This document shows, piece after piece, positions 1 through 11,913 of a stretch of DNA of 64,000 nt. Numbering within the stretch: the first letter of the stretch is position 1; the number at the start of each line of letters is the position of its first letter. The stretch is from Eucalyptus grandis. Its lineage: Eukaryota > Streptophyta > Magnoliopsida > Myrtales > Myrtaceae. The DNA lies in assembly GCF_016545825.1 (NCBI RefSeq), contig NC_052620.1, positions 18,228,001-18,292,000 on the forward strand, read 5' to 3'. The notes under the pieces are model-generated. The model did not search any database. It saw only the letters and a list, made by a program, of their open reading frames with translations, and was not told where the DNA came from. The position numbers were made by a program, and so were the translations under genes.

Positions 1-1105
1 CCTAACGCAAACCGGACCGCTAGACCCTCAGCTGTTCTTTTGACTGCCGTCAGCTTTTATTTACCTAATTTCATTAAAAAAAAGAAAAAAAAAATCCAAA
101 CTTAGGTCGAGTCTCAATTTTGTCCGGAATTTTCTCTTATTCGAAAAGAACCTCAACTTTAGATCTAATCCCAATTTCGATCCGAACTTATTTTTGACTA
201 AAAAAACCTTCGATTTTAAATCCAATTTTAAATCTGCCTCGAATTTTTTTCATCTAAAATAAATTAGCAACTTTCAATTTAAGATTAAATATACCCCGGT
301 AATCCTCCATCCAATAATTGCGATTAGTTGTTTGACATAGCATTTTCACGCCGGTAACAAGTCCACATTAGCAAGCTAATGTGAAAAATTATCTTTAAAA
401 AAAAAGAAAAGAAAGCTTGCTCTTTAATATGGAAATTATGGAAAGTAAGGACAATTAATGGCGATTTTTGGACGGATGAAGGCGATAGATATGAGATTAA
501 AACTAAAATTGGTGATTTTTTTACACAAAAAAAGTTTAGAAAAATTTGGGGTTTGACCTAAAATTGGAGTTTTTCTAGACAAAAAAATTCAAGGCAAGAT
601 TGTGATTGGATTGGAAAATTGGAGATTTTTAGGGACTTAGTTTTGATTGGAATGGAATAAGACTAGAATGAATATTTCATGAGAATTGTTAGGGAAGGAA
701 TGGAAGCGGGTTAGTTTTTTTTCAGTTTAGTTTAAAGAATATTTTTTTTTTGGTCGGTTAGTGTACAGAATTGACTAGCCGCATTATAAGTAATTTCTTA
801 TTTGTTTTAATAGAATGGCATGGAAATATAAGTTAGGATGACATCATCATCATTAAATTCTTATATTGAAAATTCAAGATAAATTTTAAAATATCAGTAA
901 TATTTTCTTTCTAATAATAAATAAAATATGGCCATTCTTTATTATAATTAAAAATGTTTGTAAGTACAAAATTATTATTGAAAAGTATATTGAGTAGAAT
1001 TTTTTTTTTTTTGGGTCTATCTTAAATTAGCCCTAAATTCGCTCTTAGATTTTTGTCATATTTTTTTGCAAAGTCTGGGAAATCAAACTCCACACTTGAA
1101 ACTAA
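1..1105. other. AT-rich non-coding stretch
   Basis: No gene or complete element is recognised. The stretch is AT-rich with homopolymer runs. A T-run followed by GGTCGGTTAG near 750 resembles the reverse complement of a LINE 3' tail, as at 35211-35240, but no target duplication was found. Confidence 0.4.
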
Positions 1106-2536
1106 GAGCCTATTTGGTAACTATTCAAACAGTGTTAGATTTTATTTTTTTTGTTTCCAGAGTAGTTTTGGAATAGAATCGTGTTTAGTAAAATTTTGTT
1201 CCTCGAAACAAATTTTTACTTTTTAGTTCCTGAAAGTAGATTTGAAACAAAATCAATAATAAAAAAAAAAGTTGATTTTTGTTCTTGAGAATAAATCTAA
1301 GAATCAAGCTCATATTTTCTCTTCTTTTTCCCTTTTCTTCTTCTTCATCTATTGATACCGCCGCGGTTGCCGTTTGTTGCCCACCACTATTGGTCACCAG
1401 CAATTGGTTCGACGAGCTCGTTGGAGACAAGTCCCACCTCGCTGGGGCTAGGTGAGCCTTGCGATCTGGCAAGGTTGAGCCTTGCCGGTGGCCAGGCGGG
1501 TCTCACACAGCCTCGCCAGTGGCCAAGTGGGCCTTGCCCAGCCCCGCGAGGCCTGCCCGGCCATCGGCGCAATTGGGCAAGCCTCGCCTAGCTGCCGATG
1601 AGGCTCGACCTATGTAGCACGGACACTCTCCGGAAACCTTCGTGTCGTGTCCGACATTTCGACACGTGTCCGACACGTCCCGACACGCTCCGACACGCGG
1701 TCAACGAGTGTCGAAAAATCCGACACGTGGTCAACTCTTTCCGACACACTCTGACACGCGAGTCCAGAATTCCGACACGTGATTCCGACACGCACGAGGT
1801 CAATTTTAAAAATTTATAATACTTGAGGGGTCAAAATATAAATATACACAAAAGAAGTAATAAAAGAAGTAATAAAATTGCTATAAATATACACACACGG
1901 GGTCAATTTGTTTTTTTCAGTTTTATTTTTTTTTCAGTTTTATTTTTTTAAAAAGTCTTTTACTCTGAAAGAAGTAATAAAAATGCTATATATGATAAAT
2001 AAATAAATTTAAAAATATCATTTCAGCATTTTTCTTTAAACAATGTTTTTTTCCTCTAAGTTTTGTGTATTATTGTAACAAATTAAAATAATGAATGATA
2101 TTATTTAATATTTTTTGTGTAAATTAATTCGAGGCTATTATTATTATTATTATTATTTATTTATGTATTATATATAAAAATATATCTAATATATAACGTG
2201 TTGAAACGTGTCGAAATTCTCTATTTTTAAGAAATGACGTGTCGACGTGTCGTGTCGTGTCGTGTGTCACGTGTCCGTGTCGGTGCTACATAGGGCTCGA
2301 CCGACGAGGGCTGTCCTCGCCGAGGCTAGCAACACTTTGATGAGGTCGTCGGACCGGCAACCGACTACTTGAAGAAGAAGAATAGGAGAGAGAAAGGAAA
2401 AAAGAAAAGAAAAAAAGTAAAAAGTAAAAAATTATTTAAAAATTAAAATAAAATGATTTGGAGTAGAAATTTTGAGTACGGTACCAAACATAATTCTATT
2501 ATAAAATCAGAAATTTCTGATAGTTACCAAACGGCT
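1106..2536. mobile_element. PIF/Harbinger (Tourist)-like TIR element
   Basis: The ends form an imperfect terminal inverted repeat, GAGCCTATTTGGTAAC on the left and the complement of AGCCGTTTGGTAAC on the right. They are flanked by TAA at 1103-1105 and 2537-2539, the 3-bp target expected of PIF/Harbinger elements. No transposase is visible, so it is non-autonomous. The interior has a GC-rich, GCCTCGCC-rich block (about 1350-1600 and 2296-2360), split by another TIR element at 1610-2293. Bases 2540-2633 look like the right end of a second related element (CAAACGGCGTCC then TAA), so the locus may be a compound of two insertions. Confidence 0.6.
1610..2293. mobile_element. Nested TIR element (MITE), hAT-like by its 8-bp TSD
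   Basis: The element starts CTATGTAGCAC and ends GTGCTACATAG, a perfect 11-bp inverted repeat that continues imperfectly through GACAC/GTGTC-rich sequence. It is flanked by GGCTCGAC at 1602-1609 and 2294-2301. An 8-bp duplication suggests hAT; a 9-bp Mutator reading is possible with one mismatch. Both arms are dense in GACACG/CGTGTC hexamers, the interior is AT-rich, and there is no coding capacity. It is inserted in the GC-rich block of the surrounding PIF/Harbinger-like element. Confidence 0.65.
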
Positions 2537-2636
2537 TAAAATGCTTAGAAATTATTTTTGGGAATAAAATAAATAAGAATAATTTCTGATAAAAAATTGT
2601 TCATGGGAATAGAATCGTTATCAAACGGCGTCCTAA

Positions 2637-3017
2637 ACGTCCCCACCCCTATTCTCTTGAGAACTTGGGAAATCGAGCTCCCCACCTCCCTTTTCTAAGC
2701 TAAAACTCATAATATTTTTCACATAATTGGTTGCTTTATTATAATATGTAAAACTTAATTACCCAAATAAGTTATTCATTAAAGGGTTAATATTACTAAA
2801 AACCTCCAAACTTGTACGTATGTGAAAAGTTTACTTAAAACTAACTTTTGACCATCAAAACTCTAAATTAATATACTTGTGATAATTTCACTAGCTGTTA
2901 CTTTCTATTAATTTTTATTTTCAAATTACTAAATTGGATGACATATTGATACCGTGTTAACATCATTATTTTTTGATGAAGTACCATAACTAATGGGAAG
3001 AATTTCTCATCATCATG
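2637..3017. other. AT-rich non-coding stretch before the provirus
   Basis: No gene is seen. Part of it (about 2790-2890) looks like a degraded MITE arm. The 5' limit of the pararetroviral sequence is not defined and could lie in here. Confidence 0.3.
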
Positions 3018-3110
3018 ACCGATCAACAACCTATTATGATAGATGCACCTTTGTCCTTAGATCTCTCTATCTTTAGAAAATATGTTTCCTCGAAACTTGA
3101 TTATCTTTAA
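3018..3110 (+). pseudogene. Possible start of pararetroviral polyprotein
   Basis: A short frame opens with ATG at 3018 and runs to TAA at 3108, where the Harbinger-like element is inserted (the stop overlaps the TAA target). It is placed here because removing the 3111-5990 element brings it against the movement-protein-like sequence at 5994. No domain can be recognised in so short a piece, so this is an inference from position. Confidence 0.3.
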
Positions 3111-5990
3111 GGGCGCGTTTGGTAACGTTTCTGTTAAAAAATTATTCCAGGGAACAGAAATAAAAAAAAGTGTTTCTGTTCTGGGGAATAGTTTTTGAAC
3201 AAAAGAATGCGTTTGGTAAGTGTAAAAAAAAACCGTTCTTGAAATAAAAAAGAACGAAACACGTTTGGTAATCTGCTGTCAATTTCTGTTCCTAGAATAG
3301 AAAAAGAACATAAACACGTTTGGTAAACAACAGAAAATTTCTGTTTTAAATTTTTCAAAAAAATGCTTTTATTTAATATAGTTTAAACTTGATATTAAAT
3401 TCTCATTCTTATGAAATGCTCATTAATTTTATTTTGTTCATGGTGAGTGAAGACAAACATTTTATAGAATAATAGAATGGTGCAGTCACCATTTTCTTAA
3501 ATAGTAGTCTTGAAAAGCACAGCAAAATGATGGAATTTCCACATATCAGACTAATAGAATAATAGATTGGTGCAGTCACCATTTGTCTTTATAGAATCAG
3601 TACTCATTGAGCAGTTCAAGTGTATTCCCTCCATACATATATGTATAAACAGAAGCAAAAAATTCTCGTATTTTCACGTCCATTCTTGTGCCGATTGGAG
3701 CAGCTTTAAGGAGCGAGTGTAGCAGAGAGACGACCGATGAGAGATGAAAAGCATTAACGATCGACTCGAAGCACCTGAACCCGCCGCTGAGCTAACATGA
3801 GTTCGTTCATCTATGCAATTTGAAGCAGGAGTTGACTGATCTTCTGTGCAGTCCAAAAGATTAATCCTGAGTCAGTGGTCGTAAAGAAGATAGACGCTTC
3901 TGTACAACTAGATGTGAGAAGCCATGCTAAACAATGAAAGAGTTCCAGGAAGGCGAAACAGACCATCGAATTGCAATATTGAACATCCAAAAATGTGTCG
4001 TTTGTACAACCGAAAACTCCCTATTAGCATCGACTCGAATCTTCAACAAAGCAATACACAGTTCTTGACTTCTCATTTTGAGTGATAGCTACGCGAGTAG
4101 ATACTATGAATCCGGGGATCCTACCGCACATCAGTAACCGGACAGATAAGAGTTCTCACATGCTCAACATGAGATATTTTGTACCCTTTTACTCGTATTC
4201 TGTTTTTCGAATTGCATCGTTTGATCAGTTAAGACTTTTTGGTTTTTTCTGCAGAAGAACAAATTCTAATCGAACACACATCGGCTTTGCACGAGTGACA
4301 AACCATAAGTCAGGTCAGCCTGAATTAAAAAATACCCAATTGTGCAGCTAACTGCTCCTACCCACATGTTTCCTAGAGAAGTTCGGTTCTTTTTCGTTTC
4401 GATTGTGCAGGAAAACTCGTTAATGCAAGTAGTTTCTACTTGACTGCACTGATAGATTGTTCAGAAAAGTAGCATTTTCTCATAAATTTATATGGATCTA
4501 CATCGTTTTGCTGCCTCTGACATTGTTTTTGCTCCAAAATCCAGTAGGATCCTAATTCTCAGGACCCTAATAAGGTTGTCTGAATCTTCTGACATTGAAA
4601 GCTCTAGTGCTTGAGAAACAACTAAACCGTCTTTCAATTCCCACCCTCGCCAACAATTTTCTAGACCATCGACGACATAAGCCTGTTAAATTCTCCCTTG
4701 TTTTGTTCTGCTAAGTTCCTTTTCTCATTCTACATGCTGAAGAAGCACATGAATCTGTGTAAGCCTTGAAAAACCCAAAAGAGAAAAGCAATTACAGCTA
4801 GAAACAAGGTGAACCCAGGTGAATTCTTTTAGCTCCGAATCATCAGCTCTACCATGCGAATCAAGAACTAGTGGAGTGACCAAGAAATTGAGAGTGCCCG
4901 TTCGTTACCCGGTCCTTGTCTCTGATGAGGAGGAGGAGGGGGTTCTCGCTCGCCTCCGCCACGGGGACTTTGTCCGTGCTCCACCACCACCACCTCCTCC
5001 TGCTTTGCATTCTCGCATACACCAACGACAGCAGGATTACTGCTGCCACTCCGGCCACCGCCGCAGTAGAGCTGAACGACCAGAAACCTCTCGCGACGAG
5101 TGCGCAGTGGCGGACTCTCGAAGCAATCCCGCGGACGCCGGACTAGAGGATTCCGCACGGCGGACTGCTTGGTAGCGGCGACGGCGGCGGCTCAATCTCT
5201 GTCCCGTTAAGAGGAGGAGTAGGCGAGGAAGAAGACGACGATGGCGATGACGGAGACGAGGAAGAGGGAGGTGAAGTGGGATGATGTGGTGGCGGTGGCG
5301 GTGGGAGACGATCGAGGCCATCATGGTGGAGGGGAGGGAACACGGAGGGGGAGGGACGATGCTGAAGTCCGAGGAAGTTGTCTCTGTCGATGTTGCCGCC
5401 GACGCCGTAGATCTGGGCGAGCAACGGTCGCTTGAGGCTCAAGTGAGCTGTTGCTTGAGCGAGCATCCCTACTGTCGGCGAAGGTGGCTCAGATTTGCGA
5501 GGGGTGGCTCTCGCCGAAGCCCTCGTCGAACGGAGAAGGAGGAGCAGCAGAAACTTACCTGGATTCGGAAGCTTCAGCCAGTGAAGGAGCACCAGATGTC
5601 GGCGTCGGAGAGTCGGCCCGAGTGGGGAGGCGCCGGAGAGTCAACGGAGTGGGGAGTCGCCGAAGAGTCAGCCGAGTGGGAGGTGCCGGAGAGAAGGGAG
5701 AGACGCCGGAAAAGGGAGAGCACGAACAAAAGAGAAGGGCACGAACGAACTCAGAAGTGTTCCGGTTTTGTTCTTTTCATTTTTGTTCTTTTTAAGCCTA
5801 GTGTTTATGGATTCCGGAAGTAAGTTTTTTTTGTTTCTTTTTTTTGTTCCAATTTTGTTCCGGGAACAAAAAAACTGTTTTTGAACGAAAACGCAAACAA
5901 ACGCGTTTCTGTTCTTTTTTTGTTTCCGGGAACAAAAAAAACAAAAAATCTGTTCTTAAACAGATTCTAAAAACGAAAACATGCACGCCC
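3111..5990. mobile_element. PIF/Harbinger-like element with GC-rich cargo
   Basis: The left end reads GGGCGCGTTTGGTAACG and the right end is the complement of GGGCGTGCATGTTTTCG. TAA at 3108-3110 and 5991-5993 is the target duplication. Both subterminal zones (3111-3360, 5800-5990) are AT-rich and full of TTCTGTTC/GAACAAAAA runs, as in non-autonomous Tourist-type elements. The interior (about 3600-5760) differs from the arms, and its right part (4900-5760) is strongly GC-rich with CCG and proline-coding runs, like the 5' end of a plant gene. No transposase motif is seen. The element sits in the movement-protein region of the pararetrovirus. Confidence 0.6.
4868..5760. other. GC-rich gene-like cargo, unidentified
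   Basis: The segment is GC-rich with CCG/CGG codon-like periodicity on both strands, unlike the AT-rich arms of the element that carries it. Overlapping frames are open on both strands, for example 5143-5592 on the minus strand (proline- and serine-rich) and 5281-5823 on the plus strand. A minus-strand frame near 5240-5300 encodes a run of hydrophobic residues like a membrane anchor. No family could be recognised, and several open frames at high GC can arise by chance. It is best read as captured host sequence from a gene 5' region. Confidence 0.35.
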
Positions 5991-6157
5991 TAAGAGGTCA
6001 CTTACCTTGGTGAAGATGGCTAGGTTTCTAGCACATAACTCCCTCTAATAAATCCCTATTATGCATTTCCAAAACCCCACTCTTTTTCTGCCACGCGTTC
6101 CATTAAAAAACTCATCCAACATGCTCCAAATGATGTCAAGAAATAACCAGTCTACCC

Positions 6158-6276
6158 GTTTTGATCAGCATCCTATTCATGTACTCAGCAAGAACATTTT
6201 GTAGTACAAAATGTTCTTGCTGAGTACATGTACAAAATGTTCTTGTTGAGTACATGAATAGGATGCTGATTAAAAC
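6158..6276. repeat. Inverted repeat with 46-bp arms and an extra inner copy
   Basis: The arm at about 6158-6203 (CGTTTTGATCAGCATCC..., ending CATTTTGTA) is the near-perfect complement of 6231-6276 (TACAAAATG..., ending GATTAAAACG). Between them, 6204-6230 is a further inverted partial copy. The unit AGCAAGAACATTTTGT therefore occurs as one direct and two inverted copies, with a fourth direct copy at 6307-6322. The structure could fold into a long hairpin. It lies inside the movement-protein fragment and disrupts it. Confidence 0.8.
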
Positions 6277-6287
6277 GAGAACATTTT

Positions 6288-6310
6288 TTTTTTTTGGTAA
6301 GGACTTAGCA
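6288..6310 (-). mobile_element. Very short 5'-truncated LINE/SINE tail
   Basis: A T-run followed by GGTAAGGACTTAGCA sits between two copies of AGAACATTTT (6278-6287 and 6311-6320). This fits a minus-strand poly(A) retrotransposition with a ~10-bp target duplication, of which only a few bases of element remain. The flank is already repetitive, so the duplication is ambiguous. Confidence 0.35.
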
Positions 6311-9060
6311 AGAACATTTTGTTAATCTTCATTTTCCTCCTAAACTGGTCCGACAATGGCATTCCCAAGGGTATACACATCTCCACTTTGGATTATTCCG
6401 TCTTGCTTTAACCTTTCATGGATGAAAAGGCCTTCCGGAAGTAGTCAGAATGGCACTCCTTGATACCTGATTCCTCAAATACCAACATACTTGCAAAGGA
6501 ACAGTTGAGATTACCCTCAACGTTGGCACGGTCTTTGTTACCCTTTTTCATAACTTCAATATGGCCTTGTCCGACCCTCGAGTCCTTAATGTCTTAAAGG
6601 TCTAGTTGCAAATAACTGAAGCACCCAAACTATTGATTCAATTGTTGCAACCCTTCATTACCAAATGGTGTATCGAGTTCAAAATCATGCCTTGGATCTA
6701 AAGCTAATGCTATATTCATTTCTACCAACAGCAATCAAACACCATCCTACATCTACGTTGTGACATCCTGAATTTTACTGACCTTATAAGTGTAATCGGA
6801 CTGTTAAGGGCTTGGAATATTTTAAAGCGGGCCAGATGACAAGCTTGATGGACCGAGAGGAAAGTATGGGCTTAAGTAGTTAACGGGCTACATGAAGATA
6901 TCGAGCATGGACTTGATCAGTCAAAGGATAGGATATGGACTTGGGCTTGGCTTGGAGCGGGCCAAGAGTATGGTTCATTAAAATTATGAATTAAGTCTAG
7001 TGGGTTGTGAAATGTCATGGTATAAGCCTGGTGGGCTAGAGACGGGTATTTAGGCTTGAGTACTTTAATTTTCGATTAAGTTTATGGATTACCATTAGGA
7101 GGGATTTAATTAGAAATTTTATTAAAAACTTATAAGCAATTGTAATTCTATTATCGAACATTAACTTTAGTAATTTCTTATGATTAATTCTTGTTTGTAT
7201 CGTAGATTAGCACCGAGATGTTAATGCGTTAATTCAATTCGTGGGAACTCCTAAATTCGTATAGTTATGAAAAGATCGAAAATTTAGTGGATTCGAAACG
7301 AAACTAAGTAGAAGATGTTAGAAACTATTAGACTAATTAACAACATGGATTAAACTCAATCTTAACCATTCTCGAGCACCAAGTGTCGACCATGAAGAAG
7401 AATGCATGCATGGGAGCCAAGAAATTCATCTCTTCCCTCTCGGTTTCTCCCCAACCTGAACCCTTCAGAAGAGACATCATTATTATCCCTTTCTAATGAT
7501 TACTTCTCTTCTTGGGATTTAAAATAAAATCTATACACATATATGATTTTTTCCTACTCATGCCATTCTTTTCTCCCCAAAATAGACCCAAAATTCTCTC
7601 TCTCTATTTTCTTCTTCCTCCCCCTCTCTTTCGTGACTTGCATAGAAGCAGAACTCAGTGACTTCAGCTTCTTCTTCTTCTTTTTGCGCGCATTTGAGGG
7701 CAGAATTTCGAAGAGCAGTGAGCCACCAGTGAAGCTGAGCCATCGGTAAGGAAATGATGAGGTCCTAAACTAGAATTTATCTGTTGTTTGTCAAGGGAAC
7801 TTGCGGAGCATGCTAAATGGTTGAAAATTAAGTTTGATGCTTATGTTTTGAGTTGGAATAGGTTAGATGTGCACTCAAATGAAGCTATTGGTCTTTGCAT
7901 GTGATGATCAGGGTTTAGATGGTCAAAGAACCGAGTGTGAGGGAGCTGAGTTGGTCGAGTTGGTGGGTAGACGATCGTTGAGTGATAGATGGGTGTTGCA
8001 TGTTGCTTTTGAGGGATTGAGACGTGAATACTAGCCTCAAGTTGAGTTGTAGGTAGCTGCGTGTAGTCAATGAGCTAATGAGATCACTTTTGGGTTCTGT
8101 TGGAGAGGTGTCGAGGTACTAAAAGAGGTTGTAGATGAACTAAATAATCTGATTGAGCTGTAGATGGGGACAATGGCTCGGGATGTTCTGTTTAGGAAAG
8201 ACAAAGACATAAAATTTACTAGTTTATGCATCACTTGGGGTTTTAAAGGTGTAGTTAAAGGAAAGAACTAATTTTCTTAGGAGTGCACCACTATTTTAGG
8301 CTTCGACTACTGGTTGTAGAGGTTTTCTTGTGAAAATTAGCTAGCAAGAAATTCATCCCTTAAAACAACAAATTGACCTGTAGAAAAATAGTAGAACCAT
8401 AGGTAGTTCTATGGATTTTACGCAAAATTTTATCACGCCTCGAACCTTAAGTGCATGCCTATCCCTTGGTAGTCGATAAAATTTGCGATGCCCCAAGATG
8501 TGTTGCCGATCCATTCGTTTTAATGCACATGTGGAAGCGAATTACTAATCCTCTGATCACAACAAATGTGGGATAGAAAAGTAGGACAATAAATTTCAAA
8601 TCAAATGCATTATTAAAAACCACAATCAGGTTTATAAATAGAGGCCAACTCTAGGGTCTAAGTACATGAAGTCTATTTTCAAAATGAACTTCTGAGCCTT
8701 CTATGCTCTTGACCCTTCTACCTCAAGCTCTAGGTTCTTCACCCTAGGGACTTGAAAAGTTGAGCCCATGATGGGGTGAGACAAGATCTCAGCAAGTTCA
8801 CCTCCTAAACCCCGACTAGGAAGGAAATACATCTAAAGGTTACCTATGCACACCCAAGACATAAGACTTACCTTTGCCTTAGTTCATTCTTGCAAGTCAA
8901 TATGATTTATATATTCAACGAATCATTTTCGATTCAAATTGAATCATCAAATTAAATTGAGTCATCAATCAATCGATCCAATCGATTCTAAACCATCAAT
9001 ATCATCTCTCAGTCAACCCATTCAATACTATCTATAAAATTCGATCATATCAAGATCTGC

Positions 9061-9356
9061 TCACCCTAAGCTGAAGATAGATAGTATAGCTCATCAATAG
9101 CTGACAATTAATATAGCTCATCAAAAGCTGATAAAGTATATTGCTCACTCTAAGTTGATATTGAGGCCCGTAGGTTGATATAGTATACTGATAATGCTCA
9201 CTAAAAACTGATAAAGTATACTGCTCACTTTAAGCTAATATATCAAGGCCCGCAGGCTGTTATAGTATACTAATAATGCTCACCAAAAGCTGATAAAGAA
9301 TACTACTCACTCTAAGTTGATATATCAAGGCCCACATGTTGATATAGTATACTGTT
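9061..9356 (-). repeat. Minisatellite in LTR-B
   Basis: Degenerate tandem units of roughly 90 bp contain GCTCACTCTAAGTTGATAT, AAGGCCCGCAGG and AGTATACTGATAATGCTCA. They lie about 630-925 bp from the 3' end of LTR-B. The unit is unrelated to the repeats at the same place in LTR-C and LTR-A. Confidence 0.75.
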
Positions 9357-10730
9357 CCCAACAACTAATTATTCACTGTTTTTATGACACACAGTAAAAA
9401 TAATCATGTGTGGGTACATGGTTGGCTTTAGCCAAAATACTATAATTTCCTTTTTAAAAATCCCATCATTTAATATATTCCACAAAGATATTTTTGGCAT
9501 TATAAACCGACGCTCGGTGTTTCCCGATTAAATACTTAAATTACTCAATTTTGGGATAAATTCCTAAAATTACATATATCACTCAAATAGCACAAATTAG
9601 CATCCAATTAAATAAACTAATCACATCATTGTAATCAGCACGAAATTTTGGTCACCAACTATTCCGACATAATTTCTGAAAAATAATAAATAATTAAATA
9701 ATTACCAAAATTAATTAAATAAATACAATAAATGCCAAAAATACAAACTTAGGCCGGAAAAGTCTAATTAAATACTGAACGGGCCTAGAAAATTTCCGAA
9801 AAATTTTAGATAAATACTACAGCTTATCTAGTCTCTAATTACGCTACTATAATTACCTAACATGCATGATCGACTAATTAAATTGTTAATTTGTTCTAAC
9901 TAACCACATAATCCATACTTAACCTAAACTAATAAACCCTTACGCATAATTAACTCCATAAGCAGAGTTTAATGAGTAAACTCATTAGATTTGCGAGCCA
10001 GTGAGTCCATGGTGATGGCGGTCGGAACTTGGGCTTACGGCCGAAATCAACCTCTCAAAGCTCACGGTGGAGCTAGTCTTGCTGCTGCAATTCTGTGGAG
10101 ATGAAAATAGTGGCTGAACGGGCGCGACTTGAGCTGGTCTTGGCGGCTGCGGGTGGTGGTGCGGGTGCAACACAAAGATGGAGGAGTTGTTGACCTGCTG
10201 TGGTTGTTTGGTGGTTGGTGCAAGACTTAGCTGGCTGCGATAGGAACGTTGGCCGTGAGGGGAAAGTAGATGAGGGGGAGGGGTCACGCTGCAAGATGGC
10301 ATCACTAGCGGAGGCTTGTGGTCAACTAGCCGTTGGAGTTGACTGGCATGCTGTTTCGATGGAGTTGGGGCACAGAGATGGAGTGGCACGTGGTAAGGCA
10401 AAGGGGAAGGGAGTAGGCTGGTGGCGTTAGTGGAGTGCTGGCAGAGGGAGAAACGGATAAATGAGACAACGGAAGAGAGAGAGGAAAAACGTGGAGGAGC
10501 TGGGTCCACAAAAGTCAAGGGAAGAAGGGATGTCGGTTGAGGGGGAGGAACGTGCGAGAATAGAAAAGAAGGGAGAGAAAGAGACGTGCGAGATGGGTGG
10601 ATAAGGGGAGGCAAAGTCAAAGGAGAAATAATAGAAATGAAGATTGCTGTAGGGGGCTTGTCGGCTAAAAGGGAAACGTGTGAGAGGGAGAGACCGAAGG
10701 AGGGGGAGGGGAAAATGTTAGATAAAATAT

Positions 10731-11913
10731 GAGAGAAGTACACTATTAGTGCCATAAGTTGTGTACGGTGCTCACTTTGGTGCCAAAAGTTTTCGTCGGA
10801 TCACTTAAGTGCCTCCGGCAAAAAATTTAGGCCAAAAAATGACGTGGCTTTTTTAATTAATAATTTAATATGACTGGGCATTTTTTTAATAGAAAATTAG
10901 TCCACGTGGACTTTCTTGGCCGCTGTCCAATGAAGAAGAAAGAAAATCAGTCCATCCTATTCTTCTTCTTGTTCTTCTTCTTCAATGTTCACACCTATTG
11001 TTCTTGTTTTTTTTTTTTTTCTCGGCATAAAACGCAGAGGAGGAGGACAAGGTCGCTGTCGCTCCCTTCTACTAGAGCTCCTCCACAAAGCTTAGGTCTG
11101 TCTACAGAGGATGGCCCCACATCATTGATGATCCACCCTTTGTCACCATGCACGTGCGGTGAGCAACGTCCAAAGTCCCCAGCTCAAACCTAAGCCATAA
11201 CTTGGAGCCTCGTTCCCCCAACTCGGCTGGGAGGTCATGGCTCCACGGAGCTGGAGCTTCGAGTCACGAGTCGCGTTGCTTCTAGGACCTCTGCGAAGTG
11301 ACCTATCTCCTCAACCCTCTGACCCGAGACATCTTCTCGCTGTCGAGCGTCGAGCCATCACACAAGTGGTGGCGCCGAACATAGAATTAGAATTGAGTCA
11401 ACCACCTAACCTATCGGTAGAAGATCGTGTGATAAGGGAAGAGGTCCTCGATTAGGGCTCAAGGTCATGGGGAGACATCGCAAGCGTCCCCCCAGGCTCC
11501 TCTGCTCTATGTTCGCCGTTGGATTTGTCAATTGGAAAGCCGCCGGCGGAGGCGGTATCATCATCTCGTTCTTCGATTACGGAGGAGGAGGTCGAGACGT
11601 CCACTTGGCGCACATCCGGGGAGTTCTGGGCTCATCGATAATAATTAGGGTTTGAAATTGGAGATTTCTTTCAATTTGGCAAATTAAGGTTCTTATTTGG
11701 GGGGAAATGCAACTAGATGACGTCGTTTCTTGTTTTAGATGCTAATTGGACTCTCCGGCGAGCCACATCAACATAAGAAATTAATAAAAAAAGGTCATGT
11801 TGGATTTTCGGCCAACCAGATCGGAGTTGGCACAAAAGTGAGTGTTTTTCAAACTTTTTGGCACCAAAGTGAGCGCTGTATACAACTTATGGCACTGATA
11901 GTGTACTTATCCC
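10731..11913. mobile_element. Pack-MULE (Mutator-like element) carrying an F-box fragment
   Basis: The left end GAGAGAAGTACACTATTAG and the right end, complement GGGATAAGTACACTATCAG, begin a terminal inverted repeat of more than 50 bp that includes GTGCCATAAGTTGT and GCTCACTTTGGTGCC. GATAAAATAT at 10721-10730 and 11914-11923 is a 9-10-bp target duplication typical of Mutator elements. No MURA transposase is present. The middle (about 11040-11660) is GC-rich and encodes a broken F-box protein fragment, so this is a Pack-MULE. It is inserted in LTR-B. A relative with the same TIR family is at 18841-19459. Confidence 0.8.
11080..11410 (+). pseudogene. Captured F-box protein fragment
   Basis: One + strand frame encodes WPHIIDDPPFVTMH, which fits the end of an F-box (the 'RW..LI.DP.F...H' signature of plant F-box proteins). 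About 60 codons later it encodes DLCEVTYLLNPLTRDIFSL, which fits the 'LLNPLT' strand of F-box-associated (DUF295/FBA) domains. The two parts are in the same frame, separated by TGA and TAG stops, so it is a dead copy. In their intact form such proteins are SCF ubiquitin ligase substrate adaptors. The start is not preserved, and the segment is shorter than a whole F-box gene. GC content contrasts with the AT-rich MULE arms, as expected for captured host DNA. Confidence 0.6.

Larger units (their letters stand above)
5994..6753 (+). pseudogene. Pararetroviral movement-protein-like fragment
   Basis: One frame around 6510-6600 has the hydrophobic pattern followed by an N-x-A-L-S-D-P-R-V motif that fits the conserved core of caulimovirid (30K superfamily) movement proteins. 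That protein opens plasmodesmata for cell-to-cell spread. The reading is broken by stops and frameshifts, by the inverted repeat at 6158-6276 and by the short T-run insertion at 6288-6310. The piece ends where LTR-A is inserted and resumes at 18422. The family assignment rests on one motif plus the downstream coat protein and polymerase. Confidence 0.45.

Noticed and set aside
5143..5592. 149-codon Pro/Ser-rich frame
   Set aside because: Several overlapping frames are open on both strands in this GC-rich block; kept only as unidentified cargo, not as a gene.
9985..10755. 256-codon minus-strand frame rich in Pro, Ser and His
   Set aside because: Its ATG lies in the MULE (10731 onward) and the rest in LTR-B, so it crosses an insertion border. 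Composition follows GC- and CT-rich leader sequence; no domain seen.
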